Assembly: GCA_910586875.1 (NCBI GenBank)
Contig: CAJUJI010000010.1
Location: forward strand, 1 to 37,894
DNA length: 37,894 nt
DNA from: an uncultured Anaerotruncus sp.
GTDB taxonomy: Bacteria > Bacillota > Clostridia > Oscillospirales > Ruminococcaceae
Direction: 5' to 3'
Within the stretch, counting starts at the first letter, position 1, and the number at the start of each line of letters is the position of its first letter. Below are positions 23,456-31,045 of the stretch, piece after piece. The position numbers were made by a program, and so were the translations under genes. A model generated the notes under the pieces. That model was not told the origin of the DNA. It searched no databases and was given only the letters and a program-made list of their open reading frames with translations.

Positions 23456-23710
23456 ATGCTGCTAGAATCGGGACAGGTGGTTCGTTCGACTGCCGGACAC
23501 GACCAGGGACAGCTTTTCGTGGCGGTTTCGGTGCAGGGGGCGTTTGTGTGGCTTGTCAACGGCAAGACCCGCCCGCTGGAAAAACCGAAGCGCAAAAGCG
23601 TAAAGCATATCCGGAAAACCAACCTGGTGCTGGAAGGCTCCAGCATCGCAACCAATAGAAAGCTGCGCCAGGCGCTGGCCGCAGTAGAGGGAGGGAATCA
23701 GCTTGTCTAA
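23456..23710 (+). CDS. KOW-domain RNA-binding protein (L14e-like)
   Basis: An 84-residue protein of the KOW/ribosomal L14e-like family (ybzG position in Bacillus). The first 50 residues hold a small beta-barrel pattern, GQVVRSTAGHDQGQLFVAV and VWLVNGKTRPLEKPKRKS. Its location between map and infA is conserved in Firmicutes and suggests a translation-linked role, not defined experimentally as far as I know. AAGGAGG lies upstream; the stop overlaps the infA start. Confidence 0.85.
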   Translation: MLLESGQVVRSTAGHDQGQLFVAVSVQGAFVWLVNGKTRPLEKPKRKSVKHIRKTNLVLEGSSIATNRKLRQALAAVEGGNQLV

Positions 23711-23921
23711 GGAAGATGTCATCGAGATTGAGGGCACCGTCGTAGAAAGCCTGCCCAACGCACAGTTTCGCGTTGAGCTGCCAAACGGACATCAGCTTTT
23801 GGCTCATATATCAGGTAAGCTGCGGATGAATTTCATCCGAATCTTGCCGGGGGATAAGGTCACGCTGGAGATGTCTCCATACGACCTGACCAAAGGGCGC
23901 ATAACCTGGCGCTCGAAGTAA
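23703..23921 (+). CDS. infA: Translation initiation factor IF-1
   Basis: A 72-residue IF-1 with the OB-fold sequence SKEDVIEIEGTVVESLPNAQFRVELPNGHQLLAHISGK and PYDLTKGRITWR. The start is TTG 23703, preceded by GGAGGG, and overlaps the end of the KOW gene by eight bases. It binds the 30S A site during initiation. Confidence 0.95.
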   Translation: MSKEDVIEIEGTVVESLPNAQFRVELPNGHQLLAHISGKLRMNFIRILPGDKVTLEMSPYDLTKGRITWRSK

Positions 23922-23962
23922 GTAGAAACCACCCTAGAGGGAGTATAAGGAGGTAATTTCAC

Positions 23963-24076
23963 ATGAAAGTAAGACCTTCCGTTAAGCCCATCTGTGAAAA
24001 GTGCAAGATTATCAAGCGCAAAGGCCGCATTATGGTCATTTGCCAGAATCCTAAGCACAAGCAGCGTCAGGGCTAA
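23963..24076 (+). CDS. rpmJ: 50S ribosomal protein L36
   Basis: A 37-residue L36, too short for ordinary gene finding, starting MKVRPSVKPICEKC. The zinc site C11, C14, C27, H32 is complete, so this is the zinc-binding form. AAGGAGG lies nine bases before the ATG. Confidence 0.96.
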   Translation: MKVRPSVKPICEKCKIIKRKGRIMVICQNPKHKQRQG

Positions 24077-24110
24077 ATGTAAAACCGAATAATGGAGGTG
24101 CAACAGAAGT

Positions 24111-24479
24111 ATGGCTCGTATAGCTGGCGTAGACCTGCCTAGAGAAAAGCGGGTCGAGATAGGGCTAACCTATATCTTTGGTATCGGCCGCAAGACCGCT
24201 CAGCAAATTCTCGCGTCCACCGGCGTAAATCCAGACGTCCGTGTCAAGGATCTTTCCGAGGACGACGTTTCCAAACTGCGTGAGTACATTGACCACAACC
24301 TGCATGTGGAGGGTGACCTCCGGCGTGAAGTGGCGCTGAACATCAAGCGTCTGGTTGAGGTCGGTTGCTACCGCGGTGTACGCCATCGCAAGGGATTGCC
24401 TGTCCGTGGACAGAGAACCAAAACCAATGCGCGTACCAGAAAAGGCCCCAAAAAGACCATTGCGAACAAGAAGAAATAA
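24111..24479 (+). CDS. rpsM: 30S ribosomal protein S13
   Basis: A 122-residue S13 with ARIAGVDLPREKRVEIGLTYIFGIGRKTAQQIL and the C-terminal GLPVRGQRTKTNARTRKGP tail that contacts the P-site tRNA. TGGAGGTG lies upstream of the ATG. Confidence 0.96.
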   Translation: MARIAGVDLPREKRVEIGLTYIFGIGRKTAQQILASTGVNPDVRVKDLSEDDVSKLREYIDHNLHVEGDLRREVALNIKRLVEVGCYRGVRHRKGLPVRGQRTKTNARTRKGPKKTIANKKK

Positions 24480-24498
24480 TCAGGGAGGGATATAGACG

Positions 24499-24900
24499 AT
24501 GGCAAAAGCTACTACCAAAAAGACGGCCACTCGTAGACGCCGTGAGCGCAAAAATATCGAGCGTGGCGCCGCGCATATCCAGTCCACTTTTAACAACACG
24601 ATTGTGACCATCACCGATACCCAGGGCAACGCACTTTCCTGGGCTTCCGCGGGCGGCCTGGGCTTTAGAGGCTCCAGAAAGAGCACCCCTTATGCTGCAC
24701 AGACTGCTGCTGAGGTTGCTGCAAAGGCTGCTATGGAGCATGGTCTGAAGACGGTCGAGGTTTTTGTTAAGGGACCGGGCGCTGGCCGTGAGGCTGCTAT
24801 CCGTGCTTTGCAGGCGGCAGGGCTTGAGGTCAATATGATTAAGGACGTTACCCCGATTCCGCACAACGGATGCCGCCCGCCAAAGAGAAGACGCGTTTAA
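24499..24900 (+). CDS. rpsK: 30S ribosomal protein S11
   Basis: A 133-residue S11 with AHIQSTFNNTIVTITD, the GFRGSRKSTPYAAQ loop and the basic C-terminus IPHNGCRPPKRRRV. It lies on the 30S platform near the mRNA exit. GGGAGGG precedes the start. Confidence 0.96.
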   Translation: MAKATTKKTATRRRRERKNIERGAAHIQSTFNNTIVTITDTQGNALSWASAGGLGFRGSRKSTPYAAQTAAEVAAKAAMEHGLKTVEVFVKGPGAGREAAIRALQAAGLEVNMIKDVTPIPHNGCRPPKRRRV

Positions 24901-24954
24901 GCATCCGCATTGGCGCGTGTATGCGCCGTTTCATTAAATCAGGAGGTGCAATTC

Positions 24955-25572
24955 ATGGCAAGATATACCGGTGCTGTATGCAGACTTTGCCGCCGTGAGA
25001 ACAAGAAGCTGTTCCTCAAGGGTGAAAGATGCTACACCGACAAGTGCGCCGTCACCCGCAGGGCTTCTGTGCCTGGGCAGCACGGCAAGGCGCGCAGAAA
25101 GATTTCTGAGTATGGGATCCAGCTGCGTGCAAAACAGCAGGCCAGACGTTACTATGGCGTTTTGGAAAGCCAGTTCGAGAAATATTTTGATATGGCTGAG
25201 AGCAAACCGGGCATGACCGGTGAAAACCTGCTGCGCATCTGCGAGAGCAGACTGGATAATGTGGTTTACCGTCTGGGCTTTGCTTCTTCTCGTAAAGAGG
25301 CACGTCAGCTCGTGCGTCACAACCACTTTACTGTAAATGGCAAGAAGGCCAATATTCCCTCGATTCTGCTAAAGGCTGGCGACGTGGTCGCGGTTGCCTC
25401 CAAGAGTGAGAAGCTCAAGGCGGTTGTGGAAGCAATGGGTGCACGGCCGGTTGCGAAATGGCTGGACTGCGATAAGACCAATATGACCGGACGCGTCATC
25501 GAGCTGCCGCATCGCGAGGACATCGACCTCGATGTTGAGGAGCACATGATCGTCGAGTTGTACAGCAAGTAA
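24955..25572 (+). CDS. rpsD: 30S ribosomal protein S4, zinc-binding form
   Basis: A 205-residue S4 with an N-terminal zinc site (C9, C12, C26, C31), the S4 RNA-binding domain (RLDNVVYRLGFASSRKEARQLVRHNHF) and the C-terminal VIELPHRED. It nucleates 30S assembly and can repress the alpha block. ATG 24955 follows AGGAGGTG; an upstream in-frame extension to 24910 has no ribosome site. Inclusion in the alpha block is usual for Clostridia and differs from Bacillus, where rpsD is separate. Confidence 0.95.
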   Translation: MARYTGAVCRLCRRENKKLFLKGERCYTDKCAVTRRASVPGQHGKARRKISEYGIQLRAKQQARRYYGVLESQFEKYFDMAESKPGMTGENLLRICESRLDNVVYRLGFASSRKEARQLVRHNHFTVNGKKANIPSILLKAGDVVAVASKSEKLKAVVEAMGARPVAKWLDCDKTNMTGRVIELPHREDIDLDVEEHMIVELYSK

Positions 25573-25648
25573 TCCTGCGGATTAAAGCCGGTATTGGGTG
25601 CATGATGCAGGAACTTTTCACAGGTTTACAGGGAAACGAGAATGAAAA

Positions 25649-25663
25649 GGCGGGTTTCCCGCC
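25649..25663 (+). other. Hairpin in the rpsD-rpoA gap
   Basis: GGCGGG and CCCGCC form a six-base stem around loop TTT, five bases before the GAAGGAGGG ribosome site of rpoA. The 109-base gap also contains a TCCTGC/GCAGGA pair farther apart. It could tune rpoA translation, but nothing shows which protein would bind. Confidence 0.4.
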
Positions 25664-25681
25664 GCAGAAGGAGGGTCCATT

Positions 25682-26638
25682 ATGGTCAAGATCATAGAGC
25701 CCAAGATTGAAACGGTCGAGCTCAAATCTGACGGAAGTTACGGCAAATTTGTGGCAGAACCGTTGGACAGAGGTTTTGGAACAACGCTGGGCAACAGCCT
25801 GCGTCGGGTTCTGCTTTCCTCTCTTCCTGGTGTTGCGGTCATGTCCGTGAGGATTGACGGCATTCAACACGAGTTCTCGACTGTCCCAGGTGTAAAAGAA
25901 GATGTAACGGAAATTATCCTCAACATCAAGGGGCTTACCGCAAAGCTGTATTGCGATGAGCCTAAGACGGTGAGAATTGATGCTCAGGGTGAATGTGAGG
26001 TAACCGCAGGAAGTATTGTGTGTGATTCGGAGGTCGAGATTCTTGACCCGAGTATGCACATTGCGACGCTGGATACCGGTGCGAAGCTGTCGATGGAAAT
26101 TACGCTGCGTAAGGGCCAGGGCTATGTGTCCGCCGACCGCAACAAGCACACCGAGCTGGAGAAGGCTCCGGTTGGCACAATCGCCGTGGACAGCATCTAT
26201 ACACCGGTATTAAAGGTCAACTATACAGTGGAAAATACCCGAGTAGAGCAGATAACAGACTATGACAAGCTGACATTAGAAGTCTGGACAGACGGGACCA
26301 TTTCCGCAAAGGAAGCGGTCAGCCTGGCTGCCAAGATCCTCAATAGACAACTCAATCACTTTGTGGATCTTTCCGACGAAGTGAGTGCGACTGAGATTAT
26401 GGATAAGAAAGAAGATACCGGCAAGGATAAGCTCCTTGAGATGACCATTGAAGAGCTTGACTTATCTGTTCGTGCGTTCAACTGTCTCAAACGCGCCGGC
26501 GTCAACACGGTGGCGGACCTCATTGACAAGTCTCCGGACGAGATGATGAAGGTGCGCAATCTAGGCAAAAAGTCGCTGGAAGAGGTTATCTGGAAGTTAC
26601 AATCACTGGGATTTGACCTTTCAAAGGACGAAGAATAA
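25682..26638 (+). CDS. rpoA: RNA polymerase subunit alpha
   Basis: A 318-residue alpha subunit. The N-terminal domain (about 1-230) has the dimerisation and assembly motifs including FVAEPLDRGFGTTLGNSLRRVLLSSLPG. The C-terminal domain (about 250-315) has the UP-element and activator surface around LSVRAFNCLKRAGVNTVADLI and RNLGKKSLEEV. Full length. A 109-base gap with a hairpin precedes it. Confidence 0.97.
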   Translation: MVKIIEPKIETVELKSDGSYGKFVAEPLDRGFGTTLGNSLRRVLLSSLPGVAVMSVRIDGIQHEFSTVPGVKEDVTEIILNIKGLTAKLYCDEPKTVRIDAQGECEVTAGSIVCDSEVEILDPSMHIATLDTGAKLSMEITLRKGQGYVSADRNKHTELEKAPVGTIAVDSIYTPVLKVNYTVENTRVEQITDYDKLTLEVWTDGTISAKEAVSLAAKILNRQLNHFVDLSDEVSATEIMDKKEDTGKDKLLEMTIEELDLSVRAFNCLKRAGVNTVADLIDKSPDEMMKVRNLGKKSLEEVIWKLQSLGFDLSKDEE

Positions 26639-26694
26639 TTTCAATCGGTACAGCAAGTACCAAACTTTAAGCACAGGGTAAGGAGTGAAATTCG

Positions 26695-27036
26695 ATGCCA
26701 GGAAGCAGAAAACTCGGCAGGAGTTCCAGTCATAGAATGGCGATGCTTAGGGCAATGGTCACTTTCCTGCTGGAAAACGGCAAGATCGAGACCACTGTCA
26801 CCAGAGCGAAGGAAGTCCGCTCGATGACCGAGAAGATGATTACAACGGCTAAAACCAACGACCTCCACTCCAAGCGTCAGGTGTTCTCTTTTGTAACGAA
26901 AGAGGATGTAGCGAAGAAGCTGTTTGACGAGATCGCCCCGAAATATCAGGAGACAAAGGGCGGCTATACAAGAATCGTCAGAATTGGGCCTCGCCGCGGT
27001 GACGCCGCAGAGATGGCAATTATTGAGCTGGTCTAA
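26695..27036 (+). CDS. rplQ: 50S ribosomal protein L17
   Basis: A 113-residue L17 with RKLGRSSSHRMAMLRAMVTFLLENGKIETTVTRAKEVR and the terminal YTRIVRIGPRRGDAAEMAIIEL. Last gene of the superoperon; TAAGGAG precedes the ATG and a strong terminator follows. Confidence 0.96.
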   Translation: MPGSRKLGRSSSHRMAMLRAMVTFLLENGKIETTVTRAKEVRSMTEKMITTAKTNDLHSKRQVFSFVTKEDVAKKLFDEIAPKYQETKGGYTRIVRIGPRRGDAAEMAIIELV

Positions 27037-27046
27037 ACATGAATAA

Positions 27047-27078
27047 AAAGGAGCTATGCCGCAAGGCATAGCTCCTTT
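27047..27078 (+). terminator. Terminator of the ribosomal superoperon
   Basis: A perfect 14-base stem, 27047-27060 with 27065-27078, loop GCAA, then GATTTTT. It ends the rpsJ-rplQ transcript. Confidence 0.92.
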
Positions 27079-27101
27079 GATTTTTGTCCAAATAAAAAAG
27101 G

Positions 27102-27128
27102 AAAGACCCTGCTCATCGCAGGGCCTTT
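27102..27128 (-). terminator. Terminator of the nrd operon
   Basis: On the minus strand, stem 27118-27128 with 27102-27112 (core CCCTGC/GCAGGG, one mismatch), followed by a T-rich run complementary to 27093-27099. The nrdG stop codon lies in the loop. Confidence 0.8.
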
Positions 27129-27592
27129 AGATCAATCAAACGTTGGTTGCTGCTGCCCCGGTACTGCAAGCTTAAATCCCGCTGTGCCTCCACATAGGGC
27201 CCATCGATCAGCAAATCTGCCAGCTTTAGTAACTCTAAAATGGCTGGTTCCTGCTCGCCTTTTTGTAGCAACTGCTCATAGGTATACCCAGAGTAGACAA
27301 CCAAATTCTTTCCTAGCTGCTTTATCTGTGCCCCCAGCTCGGAGAGCGCCTGCGCTTGGCAAAACGGCTCGCCGCCAGAAAAGGTCACTCCACTGATCAG
27401 CGGATCAGCCTGAACCTGGCGCACAATCTCTTGCGGGTCAGCCAGATAGCCGCCTGCAAAGTCGTGTGTCTGCGGATTGTGGCAGCCAGGGCAGTGATGC
27501 GGGCAGCCCTGCACAAACACGACATATCGCATCCCAGGGCCATCTACGATAGAATCGGAGACGCAGCCGGAGATTCGCAGCAGATTGCTCAC
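27113..27592 (-). CDS. nrdG: Anaerobic ribonucleotide reductase activase
   Basis: A 159-residue radical-SAM activase that installs the glycyl radical on class III ribonucleotide reductase. The 4Fe-4S motif is C30-x3-C34-x2-C37, typical of the activase group, followed by the SAM-binding FSGGEP. The start is GTG 27592, overlapping the TGA of the small glycyl-radical gene just upstream, so the two are translationally coupled. This arrangement fits the activase acting on that peptide. Confidence 0.93.
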   Translation of the reverse strand: MSNLLRISGCVSDSIVDGPGMRYVVFVQGCPHHCPGCHNPQTHDFAGGYLADPQEIVRQVQADPLISGVTFSGGEPFCQAQALSELGAQIKQLGKNLVVYSGYTYEQLLQKGEQEPAILELLKLADLLIDGPYVEAQRDLSLQYRGSSNQRLIDLKALR

Positions 27593-27759
27593 AGCTGCGC
27601 GCGGCGGGAAACGGTATGTTTTACCCGTTCGCTTTCCTCCGCGCGTTTTGCGTCGTTAAAGCGGTCCAGCGTCCCCACCAGATATCCGGTGATCCGGCGA
27701 ATCCGCTCAAATTTTACCCCTTCTCCCACCATTTGTCCTGCTGCCATTCTGTTTTCCAT
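27589..27759 (-). CDS. Stand-alone glycyl-radical peptide of class III ribonucleotide reductase
   Basis: A 56-residue protein found by reading the minus strand between nrdG and the RNHCP gene. Residues 17-48 match the C-terminal glycyl-radical region of NrdD: FERIRRITGYLVG, then FNDAKRAEE and RVKH, with G25 at the radical position (compare RVCGYLG of the E. coli enzyme). The large NrdD here lacks this sequence. ATG 27759 has GGAGG nine bases upstream, and the stop overlaps the nrdG start. It presumably docks on NrdD and supplies the radical in trans, as YfiD does for pyruvate formate-lyase; this is an inference. Confidence 0.8.
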   Translation of the reverse strand: MENRMAAGQMVGEGVKFERIRRITGYLVGTLDRFNDAKRAEESERVKHTVSRRAQL

Positions 27760-27791
27760 GTTACATAGCCTCCCTATTTTATCAGAAATTC

Positions 27792-28223
27792 TTAAAACAA
27801 CTCTAGTGAGCCTTCCCCACCCATCAGCTCTGTCAGCTCTCTAATCCGTTCGAGCGGGAAGGGTGGTGCAGCCAGTGGCCGTATAGCTATTGACATCAGC
27901 TTCATCGGATTGTCGTCCGCGGCACTTCGATTGGAGCCGATCTTGCCGCAACGCCGGCAGCGATGAATAATCGCCCATTCTCCGCCCTTGCGTACCCATA
28001 CACCGATTGGCTCCATGATGCCGCCACAGTTCGATTCGCGGTCTCCCGGCTGCTCATCGACATGCAGACTGTACAGGCAGTTGGGGCAATGATTCCGATG
28101 TTCACTTCCTGCGCCGGCGGGAACAACCAAGCGGCCGCATACCTTACAGGTAAAGCTCTCTTTGCAAGCGTGTGTTTTATAGTATCCTTTTTTATATTGT
28201 AAGCGTTTTGTTTCTCTGCTCAT
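27792..28223 (-). CDS. RNHCP-domain zinc-binding protein
   Basis: A 143-residue protein with the RNHCP signature (EHRNHCPNCLYSLHVD). Cysteines occur as CKVC, CPNC and CRRC pairs plus SNCGG, so it is probably a zinc protein. Function of the family is unknown. GGAGG lies six bases before the ATG. It stands between nrdD and the glycyl-radical peptide gene, with only 32 bases to the latter, so it is co-transcribed with the nrd genes. Confidence 0.8.
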   Translation of the reverse strand: MSRETKRLQYKKGYYKTHACKESFTCKVCGRLVVPAGAGSEHRNHCPNCLYSLHVDEQPGDRESNCGGIMEPIGVWVRKGGEWAIIHRCRRCGKIGSNRSAADDNPMKLMSIAIRPLAAPPFPLERIRELTELMGGEGSLELF

Positions 28224-28258
28224 GTTAAGCCTCCAAAAGTGATTTGATAGATCCTTTT

Positions 28259-28292
28259 GGGAGGTTTTCGGGCAATTGTCAGGAAACCTCCC
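28259..28292. other. Hairpin between nrdD and the RNHCP gene
   Basis: GGGAGGTTT (28259-28267) and AAACCTCCC (28284-28292) are perfect nine-base arms around a 16-base loop. No T-tract follows on the minus strand, so it may be a processing or stability element that sets nrdD apart from the downstream genes. Confidence 0.5.
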
Positions 28293-28354
28293 GATTCACC
28301 AGACAAGAGCCGCCCATTTCATATATTGTTTCATAAAATACTCCTATTAAATCA

Positions 28355-30676
28355 TCAGTGCAACGGGTTTGGAATGCGTGCAGCTTCCTCCTCCGCGTTG
28401 CCGCAGCAACCGCAATTGCCTGCGTTCTCGGTCCAGCAGCCGAGCGAGCGCAGCTTTTCCACGCTGACCGCTTCCCCCTCCCGGCGGCCGCAGCGCGGAC
28501 ACACCTCATCAATGATGCCGGTATAACCGCATACAGGGTCCCGATCAACCGGATGGTTAATCGAGCCGTAGCCAATTCCGCATTCCTTCATGTAGCGGAT
28601 AACCTGCTCGAATGCGTCCAGATTCTTTAGCGGATCTCCGTCCAGCTCGATATAGGAGATATGCCCGCCGTTGGTCAGCGCGTGGTAAGGCGCCTCCAGC
28701 CGGATCTTTTCACTCGCCGAGATGTTGTAATAAACCGGCACGTGGAACGAGTTGGTGTAAAAATCGTGGTCGGTGATCCCCTCCAGCTCCCCATACAGCT
28801 TGCGGTCAAGCCGCACAAACCGTCCGGACAGCCCCTCAGCAGGGGTCGCAATCAACGAGAAGTTAAAGCCGGTCTCCTTGGTTTGTTCGTTCACCCTGCG
28901 GCGCATGTGCCCGATAATTTCCAGCCCCAAATTCTGTGCATAGGTGCTTTCACCGTGATGCTCTCCGATCAGCGCCTTGAGACATTCTGCCAGACCGATA
29001 AACCCAACCGACAGGGTGCCATGCTTGAGCACCTCACCGACCTCGTCATCCGGCCCGAGCTTATCCGAATCGATCCAAATGCCCTGCCCCATCAGGAACG
29101 GATAGTTCCGCACCCGCTTTTTGGCCTGTATTTGATAGCGTTCCATCAGCTGTTCAAATACCAGGTCGATCTTTTTGTCCAGCTCCTCAAAGAAGAAGTC
29201 GACATCGCCCTTGCTGCGCAGTGCGATACGCGGCAGGTTGATCGAGGTAAAGCTGAGATTGCCCCGTCCGTTGACAATCTCCCTTGTGGGATCTACCACA
29301 TTCCCAATGACCCGCGTGCGGCAGCCCATGTAAGCAGCCTCGGTTTCCGGCCGCCCAGGGCGATAATATTGCTTGTTAAATGGCGCATCCAAAAAGCTGA
29401 AGTTCGGAAACAACCGCTTTGCCGAAACGCGCATTGCCAGCTTAAACAGATCGTAATTCGGGTCGCCCTCATTGAAGTTGACCCCTTCTTTTACCTTAAA
29501 AATATGGATGGGGAAAATTGCGGTTTCACCATGTCCCAACCCTGCATCGGTTGCCTCTAAAATGGATTCTATCACAAGCCGGCCCTCCGGTGAGGTGTCG
29601 GTCCCATAATTGAGCGAGGAGAATGGTACCTGTGCGCCGGCGCGGGAGTGCATGGTGTTCAGATTGTGCACCAACGCTTCCATCGCCTGGTAGGAGGCGC
29701 GGCGGGTCTCCTTGTAAGCTTGCTTGACCGCAAACGCCTGAATCTGTTTTGCCTGCTGTTCACCGCCTGCCAGCTTTGCCAATAGCGGCAACTCCTGCTC
29801 CCGATAGCCATTGTCGTCCGCGAGCACCGGCGGTATGCCGCACTCCTGCTGCACCTGTTCACAAATTGCCTTTACCTGCTCATCCAGCGAATCTCCGATG
29901 CCAAACAGCTCCAGCGCCTTTGCAACATTGCGGATATACAGCTTGCGGTAGGTTTTGCGCACCCCGTGCGCCATCCCGTAATCAAAGTTGGGGATACTCT
30001 GGCCGCCGTGCTGGTCGTTCTGGTTGGACTGAATTGCGATACACGCAAGCGCTGCGTAGCTTTGGATGTCGTTGGGCTCTCGCAAAAAGCCGTGTCCTGG
30101 GCAGAAGCCCCCCCGAAACAGCTTTTCAATATCGATCTGGCAGCAGGTGGTGGTCAAGGTCAAAAAGTCCAGGTCATGGATGTGAATGTCTCCGGCTAAA
30201 TGTGCTTTGGAATGCACCGGATTCAGCACAAACATGTGATAAAACTGTTTTGCACCCTCCGAGCCATACTTGAGCATGGTTCCCATCGCGGTGTCGCCAT
30301 CGATATTGGCATTTTCCCGCTTGATGTCGTTTTCATCCGCCGATTTATAGGTCAAATCCTCATAGGTTTTCATCAGACGGGTGTTCATATCCCGCACACG
30401 GGTGCGTTGCGCCCGATACAGGATAAACTCTTTCGCGGTGCGGGCATGTCCGGTTTCTACCAGCACATGCTCTACCGCGTCCTGGATTTCCTCAACAGAT
30501 GGGTTGCTATCCGGCTTTTTCTCGCCCAGGTAGTCCACCACCTGCTCTGCGAGCTCCTTTGCCATCACATAATCATCGCCGCCCAAAGCCTGAGCTGCTT
30601 TAAAGATTGCACTGGTGATTTTTTCCATATCAAACAGCACACAGCGCCCATCTCGCTTGATAATGGTTGTAAACAT
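28355..30676 (-). CDS. nrdD: Anaerobic ribonucleoside-triphosphate reductase large chain, lacking the glycyl-radical motif
   Basis: A 773-residue class III reductase that makes deoxyribonucleotides without oxygen. The N-terminal ATP-cone (about 1-95, TIIKRDGRCVLFDMEKI) is the allosteric activity site. The catalytic barrel has TTTCCQID and MGCRTR, which supply active-site cysteines. The C-terminus has zinc-type cysteines (C716, C726, C729, then C747, C755, C757, C758) but where NrdD normally ends in a RVxGYLG glycyl-radical loop it reads VEKLRSLGCWTENAG and stops at IPNPLH. The radical motif is instead on the 56-residue gene at 27589-27759. ATG 30676 follows GGAGG; a GTG at 30688 precedes the ribosome site. 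The promoter is at 30762-30790 with NrdR-like boxes. Confidence 0.9.
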   Translation of the reverse strand: MFTTIIKRDGRCVLFDMEKITSAIFKAAQALGGDDYVMAKELAEQVVDYLGEKKPDSNPSVEEIQDAVEHVLVETGHARTAKEFILYRAQRTRVRDMNTRLMKTYEDLTYKSADENDIKRENANIDGDTAMGTMLKYGSEGAKQFYHMFVLNPVHSKAHLAGDIHIHDLDFLTLTTTCCQIDIEKLFRGGFCPGHGFLREPNDIQSYAALACIAIQSNQNDQHGGQSIPNFDYGMAHGVRKTYRKLYIRNVAKALELFGIGDSLDEQVKAICEQVQQECGIPPVLADDNGYREQELPLLAKLAGGEQQAKQIQAFAVKQAYKETRRASYQAMEALVHNLNTMHSRAGAQVPFSSLNYGTDTSPEGRLVIESILEATDAGLGHGETAIFPIHIFKVKEGVNFNEGDPNYDLFKLAMRVSAKRLFPNFSFLDAPFNKQYYRPGRPETEAAYMGCRTRVIGNVVDPTREIVNGRGNLSFTSINLPRIALRSKGDVDFFFEELDKKIDLVFEQLMERYQIQAKKRVRNYPFLMGQGIWIDSDKLGPDDEVGEVLKHGTLSVGFIGLAECLKALIGEHHGESTYAQNLGLEIIGHMRRRVNEQTKETGFNFSLIATPAEGLSGRFVRLDRKLYGELEGITDHDFYTNSFHVPVYYNISASEKIRLEAPYHALTNGGHISYIELDGDPLKNLDAFEQVIRYMKECGIGYGSINHPVDRDPVCGYTGIIDEVCPRCGRREGEAVSVEKLRSLGCWTENAGNCGCCGNAEEEAARIPNPLH

Positions 30677-30724
30677 GTCGTCCTCCACACAAACACAAGA
30701 ATTAGTATGTAAATTCCAAAATTA

Positions 30725-30740
30725 ACACCAAATATAGTGC
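30725..30740. promoter_or_regulatory. NrdR-box-like palindrome 1
   Basis: ACACCAAATATAGTGC resembles the NrdR box consensus (acaCwAtATaTwGtgt). It lies just downstream of the inferred nrdD transcription start. Confidence 0.6.
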
Positions 30741-30752
30741 CGCTTTTATCGC

Positions 30753-30768
30753 ACAAGATATATTGTAT
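30753..30768. promoter_or_regulatory. NrdR-box-like palindrome 2, over the nrdD -10 box
   Basis: ACAAGATATATTGTAT contains the nrdD -10 hexamer. It is 12 bases from palindrome 1, closer than the roughly 15-16-base gap usual for NrdR pairs. Confidence 0.6.
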
Positions 30769-30790
30769 GCGAAACAGGAATCTCTGTCAA
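30762..30790 (-). promoter_or_regulatory. nrdD: Promoter of the nrdD operon
   Basis: On the minus strand a perfect TTGACA (30785-30790), 17-base spacer and TACAAT (30762-30767). It is overlapped by NrdR-like palindrome 2. Confidence 0.85.
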
Positions 30791-30831
30791 TGGTCAAAAC
30801 CACATTTTTTAGTTGGTTTTTTTGGAATGGT

Positions 30832-30847
30832 ACACTACATCTTGTGC
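30832..30847. promoter_or_regulatory. NrdR-box-like palindrome 3
   Basis: ACACTACATCTTGTGC matches the NrdR consensus at most positions. It lies 63 bases upstream of palindrome 2, between the divergent nrdD and solute-binding-protein promoters. Confidence 0.4.
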
Positions 30848-30901
30848 AAAGCCGCCAGAATTCGTGTTTTTTTGCTGCGAAAAAAATTCATTTGTCGTTT
30901 C

Positions 30902-30930
30902 TTGAAAACAGACGCAAATTCTGTTATATT
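30902..30930 (+). promoter_or_regulatory. Promoter of the solute-binding lipoprotein gene
   Basis: TTGAAA (30902-30907), 17-base spacer, TATATT (30925-30930). The 5' leader down to 31088 is about 150 bases. Confidence 0.75.
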
Positions 30931-30945
30931 TATTTTGGCCTTATA

Positions 30946-31045
30946 GCGAGTCTCCACAGGGCGTGTTGCTAACCGTATCGTGATCCGCTACCAGCAGGCG
31001 GCAAAGGCCTTATGCGAACCATACATAATGGGCAAAGGGACTCGC
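30946..31045 (+). other. Structured leader of the solute-binding lipoprotein gene
   Basis: GCGAGTC (30946-30952) is complementary to GACTCGC (31039-31045), closing a domain of about 86 bases. Inside and at its edge is an imperfect direct repeat, GGCCTTATAGCGAG and GGCCTTATGCGA. I could not match it to a known riboswitch class, and no terminator hairpin was seen before the start codon. Confidence 0.4.

Noticed and set aside
24901..24954. Short GGCGC/GCGCC hairpin before rpsD as an S4 target
   Set aside because: A five-base stem is too small to support a specific regulatory claim.
28279..28575. Frameshift explanation for the missing NrdD glycyl-radical tail
   Set aside because: The alternative frames past the nrdD end contain no GYL-type radical motif, and the motif is found intact on an independent gene with its own ribosome site.
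28661..29560. Plus-strand frames opposite nrdD
   Set aside because: Shadows of the conserved reductase coding sequence.
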